Shown here: positions 38,231-50,883 of the stretch, one piece after another | Position numbering within the stretch: the first letter of the stretch is position 1 | Layout: every line of letters begins with the position of its first letter | NCBI GenBank assembly: GCA_001600875.1 | Contig: BCLD01000011.1 | Coordinates: forward strand, 62,001-126,000 | DNA from: Solicoccozyma terricola | Lineage: Eukaryota > Basidiomycota > Tremellomycetes > Filobasidiales > Piskurozymaceae | Direction of reading: 5' to 3' | DNA length: 64,000 nt | Notes under the pieces: model-generated | What the model was told of the DNA's origin: nothing | What the model saw: only the letters and a program-made list of their open reading frames with translations | Database searches by the model: none | Translations under genes and position numbers: made by a program

Positions 38231-40731
38231 CGGTAGCCCATCGGAAGGTGTGAGCTGGATCGCGTTTGATGGGACAGCGGAGAATACTCTCTGCATGACA
38301 TGATTTGACATCCCTCGCCAATTGTTGAGACGTGAGGCAGAACCTTTGGCGTCCTGTACGCTGTTGCTGGGTGGTGCAGAGTCTATTCGACTCTTTGTGC
38401 AGACATCATACATGTTGGGTATGACCTAAGTCGGCCATGGTCGACTGCCCAGTGTCAATTGTAAAACTTACAGGATTTCGCACGCAGATGATGACGAGTC
38501 CTTCAAATGTGCACCAGATATGCGCCGAGTGACAACGTCTTCCGTGTGATCATGCAAACCATACCTTCCTCATCCAATATTGGAATAGTCTGAGTCCTCG
38601 TCCTTCAGAGCGTGTGGAGCTATCAAGATATTCACGCTCCACCTATTCTCCACCGCACAGCTCTGCCTTTACAGAAATATGAATGTGGGTTCCAGCTTAA
38701 TCGCTGACAGGTGCTTCCGACAAGTTGAGTCATTAAAAGTCGGAAAGGAGAAGGACGATGGAGGGTCGATTGATGTAGGAAGGGGGCAGATATCTCCCAA
38801 CTTGTTTGTTTTGTTCTTTGTTTGATGGCGTTGACACTCTTGCCCCGAACCTCCATCCGCATCAAGCCTGATATGCACAATCTAACTAACTAGGATCAGT
38901 TCGCGGATGTTCTTGGGAGATCTAATGTCTATTGACGTTGGATTTTCTCTCGATACCTTGATCTTTTGCTGTCTAATGTCCCCCGTCTGGAAACAGACCG
39001 GGGCATAGGTTTACCGTAGGACCTCGAGGCAGCGTGCCCATTGGAACTGGTTAACACAAATAACGGGCGAAGCCCATCAGTCCCAGAGGCATACATTACT
39101 CGGAGCTACGTTACGGTCGTCTCTCTGCGTTAGAAATGTAACATCTTGCAGCTTGCTAACTTTATGACGCGGTACGGGAACAGGAAACTCGTACCTCAGA
39201 CCCAGAGCAATGAAGTCTCGAATGTCCCAGTTACCAGCTGCTTTCGGCGTTCAGCAGTCTATCACCATGGACAACGTGCTTGACTGCCGAGCGCGAGCTC
39301 ACCTCTGGAGCCTTAGTAATGAGGGACTCTCTTGCCTCCGCCTGGGCGACAATTTCAAGCTTCATAGCGATCGCCTGCATGTCAAAGAGAGAGTGAGAAG
39401 AGTCCGGCTTCGGAGACTGTTTGGTAGGATGAGGAGTATCTGGTATAGTTTGTAAAAGTTCGACGCCGTGTGAGTGTTGAGTGTTGATTGCAACAACTTT
39501 TTGCTCATTCCAGTGAAGGTGCAGTGCGTAGAGCTGCATTGTGTCTGAAAACTCTGTGATAAGATGTAATGTGCTGAGAGGGCCATGTTGATACACAGAC
39601 AGCATGGAAAGTGCCAATCTATTGTGTAGCATTCGACCGTTTATTCAGTAGAAATGGCCCATGCATGGCTTTGGTTGATGCTGACGCAATAAATTCACTG
39701 CCTGTAAAGTGTAGCGCGAGACTCGAATAAAAACAATGGGATCACCTTAAAGCAAATGGAGCGAAGCATTTTACTTGATACCATGCTGTTCTGGAGAATT
39801 CTGCAACCTCTTACATAGATATTGAAAGTCTCCCATTTTGTAGAGGTGTTGCATGGTTGTTGTCGTTCGTATAGTACGCATGGGTAATTTCGTATAAACC
39901 TACGCCATCCTCGTCCTCGTTTGTTGTTAAAGGGTTAAGCTTCGGGGAGAAACCCACATTTCTCTTATGGGGTGGAATGTAGACGTTCTGCGCAAGCATA
40001 TGATACATATATTTCCTGAATGATGCGAAGCATCATTACTGAGCTGATTTTTCCGAGTAATCGCACAACATTGTTACGCCGCGGTGATATTCATCAGATG
40101 TACTAACCGCTCCTCCTGATGTGGATGGATGCACGTTTCCTGTTGAGAAGTTGCAAAGTAGCAGGTAATCTCCAATATACTTAACATTATTGGTGAACAC
40201 CAGTGTTCTCAGCTGCCGATGTGCAGCTCCATATATTTATATGCAACTATAAACGTGCCTCGAACGCAAGTCGGCTCTGGAGCAATACCGGCATATCTAC
40301 TTGTCAGTCAGAGATTCATCCACCTATCGGCGGATTGATTGCCAAACGAGGACCTCTGGGAAGGCATGTCCTGCAGGCTGATATGTAGGGTTGCCAGATA
40401 TCAATGTATATGGGAATTCATCCAAGATAAAACGCTTATGGTTCGCCGAGGCTGCAGTTGCTTCAATTCGCAACCACAGTGTTCTATGTTCAGCGGCACA
40501 TGTACACTAGCCATCTACGTGCGGGAAGATGTCAACATACCTGTTTTTAATGATAAGAAGAAATACTAGGATCAGGTGGCAGGGAGCACGTAAATCATTC
40601 GTGTCCTGAAACATCTCATCGATGGAGAACCCTTTAAAGGTAGAGCGGAAACAGACAGTACGAGGAGGTCACGCAGACTCACACGGTAGAGGGGAAAAAA
40701 CGAGACAGGCCAAGGGGGAAAAGGGGGCCCT

Positions 40732-40753
40732 GGGGGGGGGGGGGGGGGGGGGG
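40732..40753. repeat. G22 homopolymer
   Basis: A run of 22 G following a purine-rich AAGGGGGCCCT context; the only long G run on this strand apart from the 23.65-kb junction and a G12 at 50775. Confidence 0.85.
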
Positions 40754-41392
40754 AGTCGCTTTGTGTCAGAAAAGTTATGATTCAATCCAGTCTTTCAATC
40801 GAGCGAAAGATACTACATCGCTGTAAAGTTGTAATGCTGAACAAGGACCGCTTTGACGCGATTTAGAGCAGTAAGAGTTACAGTTGGACATACCCACTCT
40901 GTCTCCTCTCTTCATAGTGTTAGCTCAGATGCAAACATCCTACATAAAGCAATACTGACAATATTGTATGTTCACCAATACTCCTTTCAGGGCTCATTGA
41001 TGTCCGCTACAAAGAATTTTCCGTCTCAATGAGTGAGCATGAGCACGCGGGAATTTTTACAGAGCAAAAAAGGCACAAGCAGCCTGAGTTGAACGCTCAG
41101 CAGTCCACGGCTCGTGAGATTTTGCAGAGATATATCAGCCGTTGTGTCAACCTTACTGGTACAGCTGCTTACCGCTTTAGTGAAGCAGGACACAGGACAT
41201 CGGAAGGCTGTCGGAAATGATGTGCAGGCGTCAACTGGGGAAGATACGACGCTACAGTCACATTAGGGAGGATTGATATTGCTAAAGAATTACAAACCTT
41301 GCCACAAAATATTAGGAGTGGCAGGACGAGAATCTATATACTAAAAGTCACCACCATTAACCTGCTCATTCATTCTCGAGACTTAGTTGCTC

Positions 41393-42212
41393 TCGCTCTC
41401 GTAGCTTCCATCGCTCTCGTCAGTCCCATCACTCCCATCGATCCCAACATAAATCTCACGGTCAGAGCCCTCTCCTTCACTGCTAGCCTCACTCTCACTA
41501 CCACTATCACTCTTTTTCTTGATACTTTATGAGCTTCTTCCTTGCATCAGATCGCAACTTTCTCAATTGGTGGGCTTTGTTGTTTTCCGCTTCATCCCTT
41601 CTGTTTTGAATGCACTGAACCAGGAACAAAAGATCAGCTCGCTCGGTGTTTTTCAATGCTGATGACATTTACTCACAGCTTTTGCAGTATCTCTTTCCCT
41701 TGCATCAATCTTCTCGAGGTACAGCCGGTCTTTCTCTTCGATCTGTTAATTGACAAATTGACAAAGGTCTTAGCAGCTCATTCATCTGTTCTCTTTGCGA
41801 GTTACTCACAGTACCATCGATCACCTGGACATTCAACATCTTTATCTTTGCACGTCTCCTCTCCCGAAAGGATTTCTGAGCAGTACGTTTTGCCTTGACA
41901 ATCCTGAGGTCAGAAATTGTTGCCTTCCCAGCCATGATGCGATCGTTTTGGTCGGATCTGTGTTTGGCTTCAAGCTTCATTCGTCTCACCAGGATGGCGG
42001 CACTTTTATACTGTGTGGGAGTTGCCTGAAATGTGGAGATGTGAGGGAGGGAAGGGAATTTATGTAACACTGTAGGGACTCACGGTAGCAGCAGCGATGG
42101 CGTCAGTGGTAGCATTAGTTGGGGTTTGGTATGGTGACTCCGCGGTGGATATCAACTTGGTTCAGACTCACACTCTCCCATATACCTTGCCGTAACCCAA
42201 GGATTGCGCCAT
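41393..42212 (-). CDS. Small basic coiled protein with acidic Ser-rich tail (uncertain model)
   Basis: Not recognised. Exons on the minus strand give ATPTQYKSAAILVRRMKLEA, then KAKRTAQKSFRERRRAKIKM and QVIDGT, spliced to IEEKDRLYLEKIDARERDTA and to CIQNRRDEAENNKAHQLRKL. The product is rich in Arg/Lys/Glu and probably helical. At 41513-41518 the frame ends KYQEKE-stop. One base deleted from the adjacent A5 run would instead open a tail with SDSGSESEASSEGEGSD and ending YESESN at 41393. Either the short form is real or there is a frameshift. The N-terminal boundary is uncertain; an upstream MAQSLGYGK at 42212 can be joined only through an unusually short intron. Introns at about 41765-41815 and 41610-41675 look canonical. 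Confidence 0.45.
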
Positions 42213-45200
42213 CCTTCCCCGGGGGGTCCACCGTTAACGGCCGATACGAATACTTACACCAGACGAGGGAGAACTTCCGGTGAAAGTCATTGAGGCGTAT
42301 TTATCTGCAAGATTAAAATATTTTCAAAACCGCCATTCGCTTGCGCTCGCCCATACAGTCCCGATAGGTGGTCGGCATGTTGTGTATCTGATGTGGTCCA
42401 CATTGGGTGTTGCAGGCTCGTTGCCGATAACAAAACATACTTCATTTCATGTACTGATAATTAAAATGCGCGCCCGGAACCCGGAATTCCTGGTATTTCT
42501 TTTATATAGAATGATCGTTCTCTCCCTGATATTGCACTCGCATGGGTGTGACTTTGTTTTTCCGATTCCTTCAACTGACGTTTCCGGCGAGCACATCGCT
42601 TCTCTCACCGTGGGGATCGATGTGCATGCATTTACTATATAGCATTTACTCCCTTCTCCTACACACAGGAAGACGCTCCAACCAATCCATCTCGAGTGGA
42701 AGTGGGTTGCATCATTTTGATTGATTACAGGAACGGTATCCTGGGTGTAACTCTCCGATCCATTTCAGGGGCTGGACCTCCCCCGGCTAGTAGTCAATGC
42801 AGCAGGCAGAGCCAGAAGGTGCATACTCACTGCCCGGAGCATGAGGACATAATACTAGCTCATATCCAAGCCCATCCTTCTGCCAATAGTGCTATGCATT
42901 GTATATCATACTCGTAGGTAAGTCTCGATACCCACAGCCCCGGTCGTGACGTGAAGCTCACCGAGCGAGAGTCGAGAGAGCTAGGTAGGTTGGCAGCACC
43001 CATATTGTAATGACCAAGAGTGCACTACTGTTCCGAATCGTTCAAACAGACCAGCGATAGACTGAAAGATGGCATCAAGTGTCTGAAGGGAGATTATAGA
43101 GATACAGAGGACGCTTTTGTGGTTTCTTGCGAGGTGCTTAATTGTATGTAGGATGATTGGATGAAAAGCAGAGAAGAGGCAGACGAGGCCGTCTGTTGAT
43201 CAATTTTTCTGCATTAAAATGCTCGTGGGAGTAACGCAGCAGAAGCTATACTGGCGTACGGTTGACTTTTGGGCTGGCTTCACGCTGGTACACTTTGGTT
43301 GGGCCACAGAAAAGCCTTATGAGGGAGGACGATATTGAGGACGATTGACACAATACCAACGTCAAGTCGATCATTGTTCAACATTTCCTGCGATGTTTCA
43401 ACTCGTGCCCTCTCGTGCCCTCTAACAACAGACATATACCACCCAGCTTATTGTCATGACTCCGGAGGAGAAACAATCAGACCCTGGCTGTCATCACAGC
43501 GGCTGACGAAGAGAGTTCAGACCCGGGACGACGGCTCAGACCCAAGGCCACAGGTCTATCTCTTAACATACTCATACTCGGATGAACAGCCCACACGCCA
43601 GTTCAAAGCTCAGTCCGGGTTCGTCAAAGTGATTCAGACGCTGACGATCCTTAGCAAAGCAGTCACTGATTTGCAAGGATACGAGTGCTCTCTGACAAAA
43701 ATCGAATCGTAATCGTCTATACGTCCGAGCGTGAGTTCTAAAGTCGTCACTTGGCGCATATTGTTCCGATGATGGCTCACAACCACACCATGATCCAGAA
43801 CAGCATGTAGGGCTCGGCGGGATCGCGCGTGAGCCTCAGCAGGCGTCGACAGGAGATGTTAGCGGCTCGGAGGGCTTTGTGGTAAGCTTAATCACTGGCA
43901 ACCTTTTCTTCTCTGATCTGATCGCTCAAAAATTCTCAACCAATTCCCCAGCATCAGCACACCTCTTCTTCTACATCCTCATCATATCCATCAATGTAAC
44001 ACTCATCTCGGTCATTCTCGCTTGGCGCCCCTCGCAGCAAGGGGTACGGGGATGTAGCACTCGCTCATCGGTACGAGTCAAGGGTGGAACGTTGCTTGCG
44101 CGCATGTTTGACCGATGATATTATTGCTCATCCACTACAATCAGTCACATGCAGGTATCATCTACCAGTCACCGCAGTATCATCGCATCTGGACCCCGAT
44201 ATCTGGATCCAGAACGCAGGTAGCGGTGGCATCTGTGAGCATCAGGGCATGTCGCGACCTGCGTCTCACTCGCGAGCCTGACCATCATGCCATCCACATC
44301 CATGACGAAGCCCATCGGCAGTCATCATCCGAAAGGTCATTTAAAGCCAATCGACCATACAATGACACACACATCTCCCTTGGTGAGGGAAATTACCTTG
44401 CGACACGTAGCACGTCACTCCCCGCAAGAGCTTGTGTGTAGCACTTGCTACTTGTATGCAAGGATGTTCCCAGCCAATTCACCATACAATGCGATCGCAT
44501 GGTACGTCCCATTCCCTCTCCTTCTCCTCAGATGATTTATCCTCTCATTGACCCCCACTCCCTGCGACAATTAGCACACCTTCATTAGCACACCCCTCGA
44601 TCGTTGGCCAGTGATCCGATTCCCAATAATTAATACGCACTCATCCTTTTGGTAATAAATCTTGCTGAGCAAGCTGGAACTAGGGGATTACCACCTCGAC
44701 GGCACTTTGGATTGGGCAACCTGCCGGGAGATATCAGTTCTGGCGGGCCTGACCCAATCATTGCGTCGGCGTTTCAAAGATTAGAAATCTTGCCAGCGAG
44801 ATCTGTCAATTACGTGGCGGTGGTGTATGGTAAGCCGGTGTCTGCCATCCCCTACCATTGCTAGTCGGATCGCTCATGTTCGATTCAATGCAGCATTCCA
44901 TTGGTATCGGCGCGCAAGTCGTTGAGCGAAGGCAGGTCATGCCATTGGGCAATACTAGGATCCGTTCGAATAGACTCATACTCGGGTTGTCAGCGCGGAC
45001 ACCGGGTGTCCGGACAACAACTCAGACAACTCAAGACCAGTCATCAGATTATGGAATCTTCGGGAAAGCTCAGACGCAGAAGATCAGCTCAGGAGCCAAG
45101 TCAGTTCAGACGCTGAATAATGCCTCGGACCCATCGCCTCGCGCCGTACGAATCGACGCATACTCCGCTTACCATCTCAGAGACCGGACAACTCCTCAGA

Positions 45201-47545
45201 CTAGCCATCAGACTTTGGGATCCTTGGGATGACTCAGACACCGATGATGGGCTCAGATGCCCAGCTCAGACGTTGAACAACGACTCGGACCGGACGTCGT
45301 GTCAGACTCTAAAGAACAGCTCAGACTCGGGACATTGGACTGGCTCAGGCACCGAGGAATGGCTCAGATGCGGGAGGTAAACTCTGTTCAAAAGCATAAC
45401 TTGAGCGAAGAGATCGCAAGTAACTCTGACTGGGCAAGGAAACTCAGACCCAATGTTCTTCGCAGTGCGCCCGGGAGATATTTGGATCGAAAGATGAGAC
45501 AGATCCACAGAGGGCATTCGACAATGTTCGAATGTCACCGAGTATGAGGATACCATCATAGTGAGTTGCAGTGACGAATAGAATTTGTCGAATGATACTG
45601 ATTCCACAAAGAACAGGTAGACAGTTACATCTTCGGAAAATCGAGACTCCCGATTAAGACGGCTGTCATATCTACTACACCTTCCAATCGAGTAAAGCCA
45701 CAGATCTGATCCAGACACCATCCATCCCCCGGAACAGCGTTGTGAAACTTGCGGCGTACCCATCTGGAGGTAATCAACGACTGGACTGTCATCTAGCCTG
45801 CTCCAATGCGAAGACACCCGGCGAGAGTGAGCGAACGAAGCTCTAGTCATTCGCACGACACGGATGGGGCCTGGTAGTTATCTACGCCGTCATTCTGAGG
45901 TGCAGATGGTAGCTTGGATTTATGTTCCGAACTGAGATCGGTGAGTCTTTCTGCTAGATTCAAAGAACAGATCCGGAATTGATTCCTTGTCTCCTGGTCG
46001 CAGTGTATTCCATTCAGCTTCTTACAATGAATCACGATACTTTATCCTGGCTGATCATTGTATATCGGTACCATTGGTCACATCCCAGACGCATTCACCG
46101 GACCTGCCTTCGGTTTCATCGATTACAATGGAATCAGACTTTTCATCATCTGACTTGGTCCGGCGACATCCTCTTTGCCAAGATGATATCGTTTCTCGAA
46201 GGTCCACCAACGGCCTGAGGAAATGAAACCAATTCTCTCCGAAACCCCCCGTTCGAGACTCTGCGACAAAGTTTTGGGCAGGTGGGGGAGATAGGTGAAT
46301 GTCGAGAAGGAGCGGAAGAGTGACAGAAAATTTGATTGCGCCGGATGAGGTGTATCATCAAGTCTCAGGCGGTTCGTACATTCTCCCACGATGTTATAGC
46401 TACATATAATAGCAATGAGAAAGAAGGCCGGCCAATCAGCCTCCCGCGTTAGCAGTGCGTGCTTGGACCAACCGGCTTTATTTGACGTCGGGGGGTTGTT
46501 CAGATGTGTATATGCATTGATGAGATAGACGGAGGCAATAGGAAAGCGGCTGCTGGCAGTTATTTCCTGTGTAAATCGGCGACAATAGAACCCTCCCGTC
46601 GACTCTCGCCCTTTTCTCCGGCCTTTGTTGTCAGCACTGCTGCATATCTCTGGTCAACATATGCCACATATGTGTGCATACGGCGGTATTCCCTGAAGGC
46701 CGGGGGACAACTTGCAGTAAATTGAGAGTCATAGGTATGCTGACGACTTGTTCGCTGCGAGCGGTGGCTTTGTACAGCTCGCGTTGACGGAGGAACGCGC
46801 TTGAATTTGAAGAGCCAGCTCGCGTTGCTGGCCCCCCTCCACCCCCTCCCTGCATCCCTCGGTGACGACCTCATTCCGATGGATGGTGATGGGTGACCCC
46901 AGTTCGAGACATCCGTATGTAGTCACCCTTGCTGCGACTCGAAATGGATGTTCTGCAGTAGAAGAAATCCCCAAAACGCTGCGCTGCGCCGCCCAACACC
47001 AGACCGCGTCCTGATACTACGGCAGGGATTACATCACCTGTTGGCACACCGATCTCTTCCTCCGCGTTCCCTGCCGTCCCTTCCCATCTGCGTTGCCAGT
47101 GGTACTGCCGCCAAGAACAGACCGGTTCTGATCCCATACGATTATCGCCGAGGCGAATGACATGACATATGCGCGACTGGGGATAGTACTTTGGGAACAT
47201 GTTGCAAATGCCTTGAGGTGGGATGGGAGGGAGGTACGGGAGACGGATAGGCTTAGTAGCTAGGTACCTGCCCATTCCAACCCTACCGGTACATCGTATC
47301 ATACCTCATGTCGATCATGTCGATGACATTCCTGACATTCCTGTGACATTCCTACGCGTTCAACGGGGGTTAGTATACTTTTTCTTTTTTTCCCAAAGGA
47401 CAACTTTGTTCGACAGCATCCATCAACAACCTCAACAACCTCAACAGCCAGCCGTCCACTCACCACCAGCGTATCCCGCACGACGACGACGAGGACGTAG
47501 TACTCGGTATTACCCCTCCGCCGCCGCCGCCGCCGTCGCTCCTCG
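42213..47545. other. Gene-poor region, second part
   Basis: No gene could be supported in 5.3 kb. CTCAGAC-rich sequence occurs at about 43480-43660 and 44985-45375. Open frames are short and overlap on both strands. Confidence 0.4.
44985..45375. repeat. CTCAGAC-rich degenerate repeats (family B)
   Basis: Words such as AACTCAGAC, AGCTCAGACG, GTTCAGACGCTGAATAA, GACTCAGACACCG, AGCTCAGACGTTGAACAA and GGCTCAGATGC recur roughly every 15-40 bp. A smaller patch with GTTCAGACCCGGG, GGCTCAGACCC and ATTCAGACGCTGA lies near 43510-43650. Confidence 0.5.
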
Positions 47546-50116
47546 ATGCGACGTCGCCCACCACCTTCATCTTCCCCAACCCCCGCGTCCGCTCCTCTAC
47601 GGTGCATCCTCATCGACGACGGCCGAACGTACGATCTTGATCCAGAGGATCATAACAACGCCAAAGAGCTGTGTCAGAGTGTCTTGCGAGCGTGTTTGAG
47701 CAAGGTGAGTCTGGTGGGTGGGTGGGAGGGATGGGTTCGGTTGGTTGGTTTGTCGGCGTGATGTGTTACAGGGAAGGAGTGGACAGAGTTGACCCCGAAC
47801 CAAGCTGACCTCGTTCCATTCCCCATCTCTCACCAACTGTCCCACCGTCAACCGTCTCACCGCCGCTCTCCCATCCCCGTTTGCATCGTAGGAACTGACT
47901 GAGAAACCCGAGCCGATACATTACGAATGGAAGGAAGTGCTCAACCAGTACTGTGTAAAGTACGATGGTATGTTGGGACGTGTCTGGGTGCCGATATGGG
48001 ATAGATCGAGGACGGTGAGTGAGACGCAGCCTGGAATGCGAGATGGGAGATGGGACGGGAAGGAGAGTACCATCCATCCTCTCTACCACTCGCTGACGAT
48101 TTGAATACCTCGCCGCAAACCAGGCGTCACTACTCAAATACGGTCAAACGATAGACGTCTATCCGTCTTCAGAGAAAACGGATGGAAATCTCGACGACGA
48201 CGACGACGACGACGACGACCCAGGGTCTAACGGCAGATCCACCGATCCTCCACTCGAACCACCACACTCGCGCTCACATGACGACGACTCAAGCTTGGAG
48301 GAAGATTCATCCACACCGACACCCACCTCCGTCTCCCTCATCAACTCGGACTTGGTAGCCATACCTGCGACAAATTCAATGACATCCACTTCACCTTCCC
48401 GAGGCTCATCCCTCGTTCCCCAATCCGCATTTTCTTTCATCCTACCACCTACGCTCGACGACGGCGTATCCAAGTCGAGGTCACTCCGAGGGACATCATA
48501 TCCTACTACAACCACGACCGGCCATCGCGCCGCGCACCTCACTGGTGGGGTTTCGCTCGGCGTTGATAGTCATCGGTTCGAGGACGAGGAGCACGACGAG
48601 GAGGGGGAGGGGGATGAATGGGACGATGAGAGAAGGATGGACGTGGACGAGGAAGTGGAAGAGGATGTACCTGTTGATACCAGGGATGAACGGATATCAC
48701 CTCGGCGGCCTCCCGAGCGGATAGAACGGTCAGAGGGAGGAGAACAGATGACTACGCGGACGGACGTGGAGGTGGACGTGGACGACAGCGACAACGAGGA
48801 TGGGGAGTTGAAGGCGGTAGATGAAACGGTCAAACGAGTCGGTGATGATAACGAAAGACACTTACGAGGTGATGAGGAAGGTATTGACGACAATGATAAT
48901 GAAGCGGAAGGAGACGTGTACGGGGAAGGATTTTGGGCAGACGTCCAGCCGTTCAAGATGATGGTGAGTGGGTAGTCGCCGTCGCCGCAGCGGAGCGACC
49001 ATGAGGTATACGTACGAAACAACCAATTGACCCCCCCCCCCCCCCCGGGCCCCCCAGTACGAAGACGGGCAGTTCCTGGGATTTCTCCGTTCAGATAAAT
49101 GTTCAAATTGCGAAAACGGCAACTACTTGTGCACTACGAGCACGAGTTATGGTGCTATAATCTGTCACCGATGCATCAAGACCAAGCGGAAAAATTGCAG
49201 TCACAAGACCGCATCGGCGACTCGAATCGCTCAAGTATCCGCTGGTCTCGCAGGGTCACATCGGGACTTGTACCAACGGATCGATCTAATGGAGATGGAG
49301 ATTGAGTTGATGAAAGCGAAAATCAACAATCACCACCACCACCACCCCGAGGACGACACCATCACCAGCACCCTTCGATCCCGTCTGACTGACCTCTGCG
49401 ACCCGTCAATATCCAAACTTTCCAGCCACATCGCCTCCTTTCGACGAGGGCAACGTGACCTGGCAAAGTGGAGTGACCACCTATGTGTGATCAGTCTGCA
49501 GTACGTTCACCCAACGCCGGCGCCGATACTCGTAAAGGCGTATACACGGAGGATGCGGGAGGACGCGAGGGAGACGGGAGTCGTTGGGGAGGTGATTGGA
49601 AGGCGGGAGGGCGAGGCAGAGGGTGAGTGGGAAGAAACAAGAGGACGTGGCGAACGATCTCCCTGTACTGACATCGTTCTCTCCTCGCGTTGCGGCTGCA
49701 ACTACAGGATCTGCATCATCATCTCAACCGATGATTACTATTCCAACGAAATCATCGAAATCAAGTACGTCACCCCTTCACAGCTGTGCCCTCCCTTCTC
49801 CTCTTTAGGACACGGGGGCTGGCATGCTGATATTATCTATCTCCGCGCGCGACTCAGCTTCTCACTCCCGCACCAACTCGCATTCCGTCATTCCTCCAAC
49901 AGGCCAGTCCAAACGCCCAGCTTCGGGTCTTCCCAGCGATGGCGGCATCTCACGAGGACATACGAGTGAGTGAAAACAGACGGACGAGAGACGGTTAATT
50001 CAACGTCGACTTCTTCCTGCCCTGCCCTACCAGACGGCAAAAGAAAGCAAAGTCAGCACCCAGATGCAACGGCCACGACGGCTTCAACGACGAGTAAGAG
50101 AGCGAGGGAAGGCTGA
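47546..50116 (+). CDS. Unknown acidic protein with C-terminal CX2CX6C-CX2CX7C cluster
   Basis: The ATG at 47546 reads MRRRPPPSSSPTPASAP, then CILIDDGRTYDLDPEDHNNA, KELCQSVLRACLSK, and after introns PIHYEWKEVLNQYCVKYDG, LGRVWVPIWDRSRT and ASLLKYGQTIDVYPSSE. A long low-complexity region follows with nine consecutive Asp and several Glu/Asp-rich blocks. The next intron contains C16 as part of its acceptor region and leads to EDGQFLGFLRSDKCSNCENG. The cysteines CSNCENGNYLC and CHRCIKTKRKNC are spaced CX2CX6C-X11-CX2CX7C, a binuclear-zinc-like pattern, and are followed by a predicted helix LYQRIDLMEMEIELMKAKI. Three further introns lead to SKRPASGLPSDGG and a basic end TSKRARE, with TGA at 50114. 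It may be a nuclear, DNA- or RNA-binding protein; its function is unknown. Confidence 0.7.
49031..49046. repeat. C16 tract at a 3' splice site
   Basis: Lies in the intron before the cysteine-cluster exon, followed by GGGCCCCCCAG and the exon. It may act as the polypyrimidine tract. Confidence 0.75.
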
Positions 50117-50883
50117 GGGACGAAGGGGACGAGGGCACGAGGGCACGAAAGGGAACGAACGGTATTAACGATATAACTTACGGACTGTTGATGATTACGA
50201 GAAGTGTAAAATGTCGATGCAATGTGATTGTATGATGTTTCGTCCTCAAAGTCCACAGTGAAGGGATGCGGGGCCAGGCAGTAGGCGATCTCAACCCGAC
50301 CGACCGAACAATGGTCCGCGATGAGAAAGGATTCGAATTAGGATATCCTCAGCCGTGACTGTTATCAATGTGCAGTGCAAGAAGCTGCTGCAGGATCGTT
50401 TTTGGTATCCCGATGGCTGCTTTGCATGGGGGACGAGGGCGAGGAGGACGAGGGCGAGGAGGGAAAGGGGTGTAAGGATACGATACAAAGGCATCCGTCA
50501 GCTTTAAAACAACTGTTTGGATATCATAGCGCATGTAGTGGTGCTCGTATCCCTCCCCCCCCCCCCCCCCCCCCCCCCCCCCTTTCAACCGCTGGCTGTC
50601 TCTCCTTTGAAGCAAAGTGAATGGAAGTCAAAGGGCCTGTTGAAACCTGATGATACGTGGCTGGGAGTCACACAAGATGCAGGAAAAATCATGAAAGGAA
50701 GTGTGTCGTCATATCTTGGGAAAGAAACTCGGGGGATTAGGGGTATAAAGGTAAGGGGTATAAAGGTGCCACGAGGGGGGGGGGGGACTCTTGGTTTTGC
50801 CATCCACCTACGTTCAACTCGCATTCGAATCGAAACACTTTGACTTATACTCACTCAAGCAATTCAGCTCCAACTCATTCAAC
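50117..50883. other. Intergenic region with simple repeats
   Basis: Contains a 15-bp GA-rich duplication (GGACGAGGGCGAGGA twice near 50430-50460), a C28 run at 50555-50582 and G12 near 50775-50786. No gene seen; the end is presumably the promoter of the next small gene. Confidence 0.5.

Larger units (their letters stand above)
36118..41392. other. Gene-poor region with degenerate repeats
   Basis: Over 5 kb without a supported gene. Minus-strand open frames at 39231-39632 and 39811-40008 contain protein-like pieces (DMQAIAMKLEIVAQAEARES; NVYIPPHKRNVGF) but could not be joined into a model. Repeat family A copies lie at 36.27, 36.79 and 38.05-38.23 kb. A G22 run is at 40732-40753. Confidence 0.45.

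Noticed and set aside
38980..39004. Hairpin-like CCCCGTCTG...CAGACCGGGG
   Set aside because: Arms differ by an inserted base and nothing around it suggests an RNA gene or terminator.
39231..40008. Two minus-strand open frames that look mildly protein-like
   Set aside because: No splice-consistent model or family motif; kept only as a remark in the gene-poor region entry.
47223..47699. 158-codon frame upstream of the cysteine-cluster gene
   Set aside because: It overlaps the real first exon in another frame and is Pro/Arg/Ala low complexity from CCG repeats.
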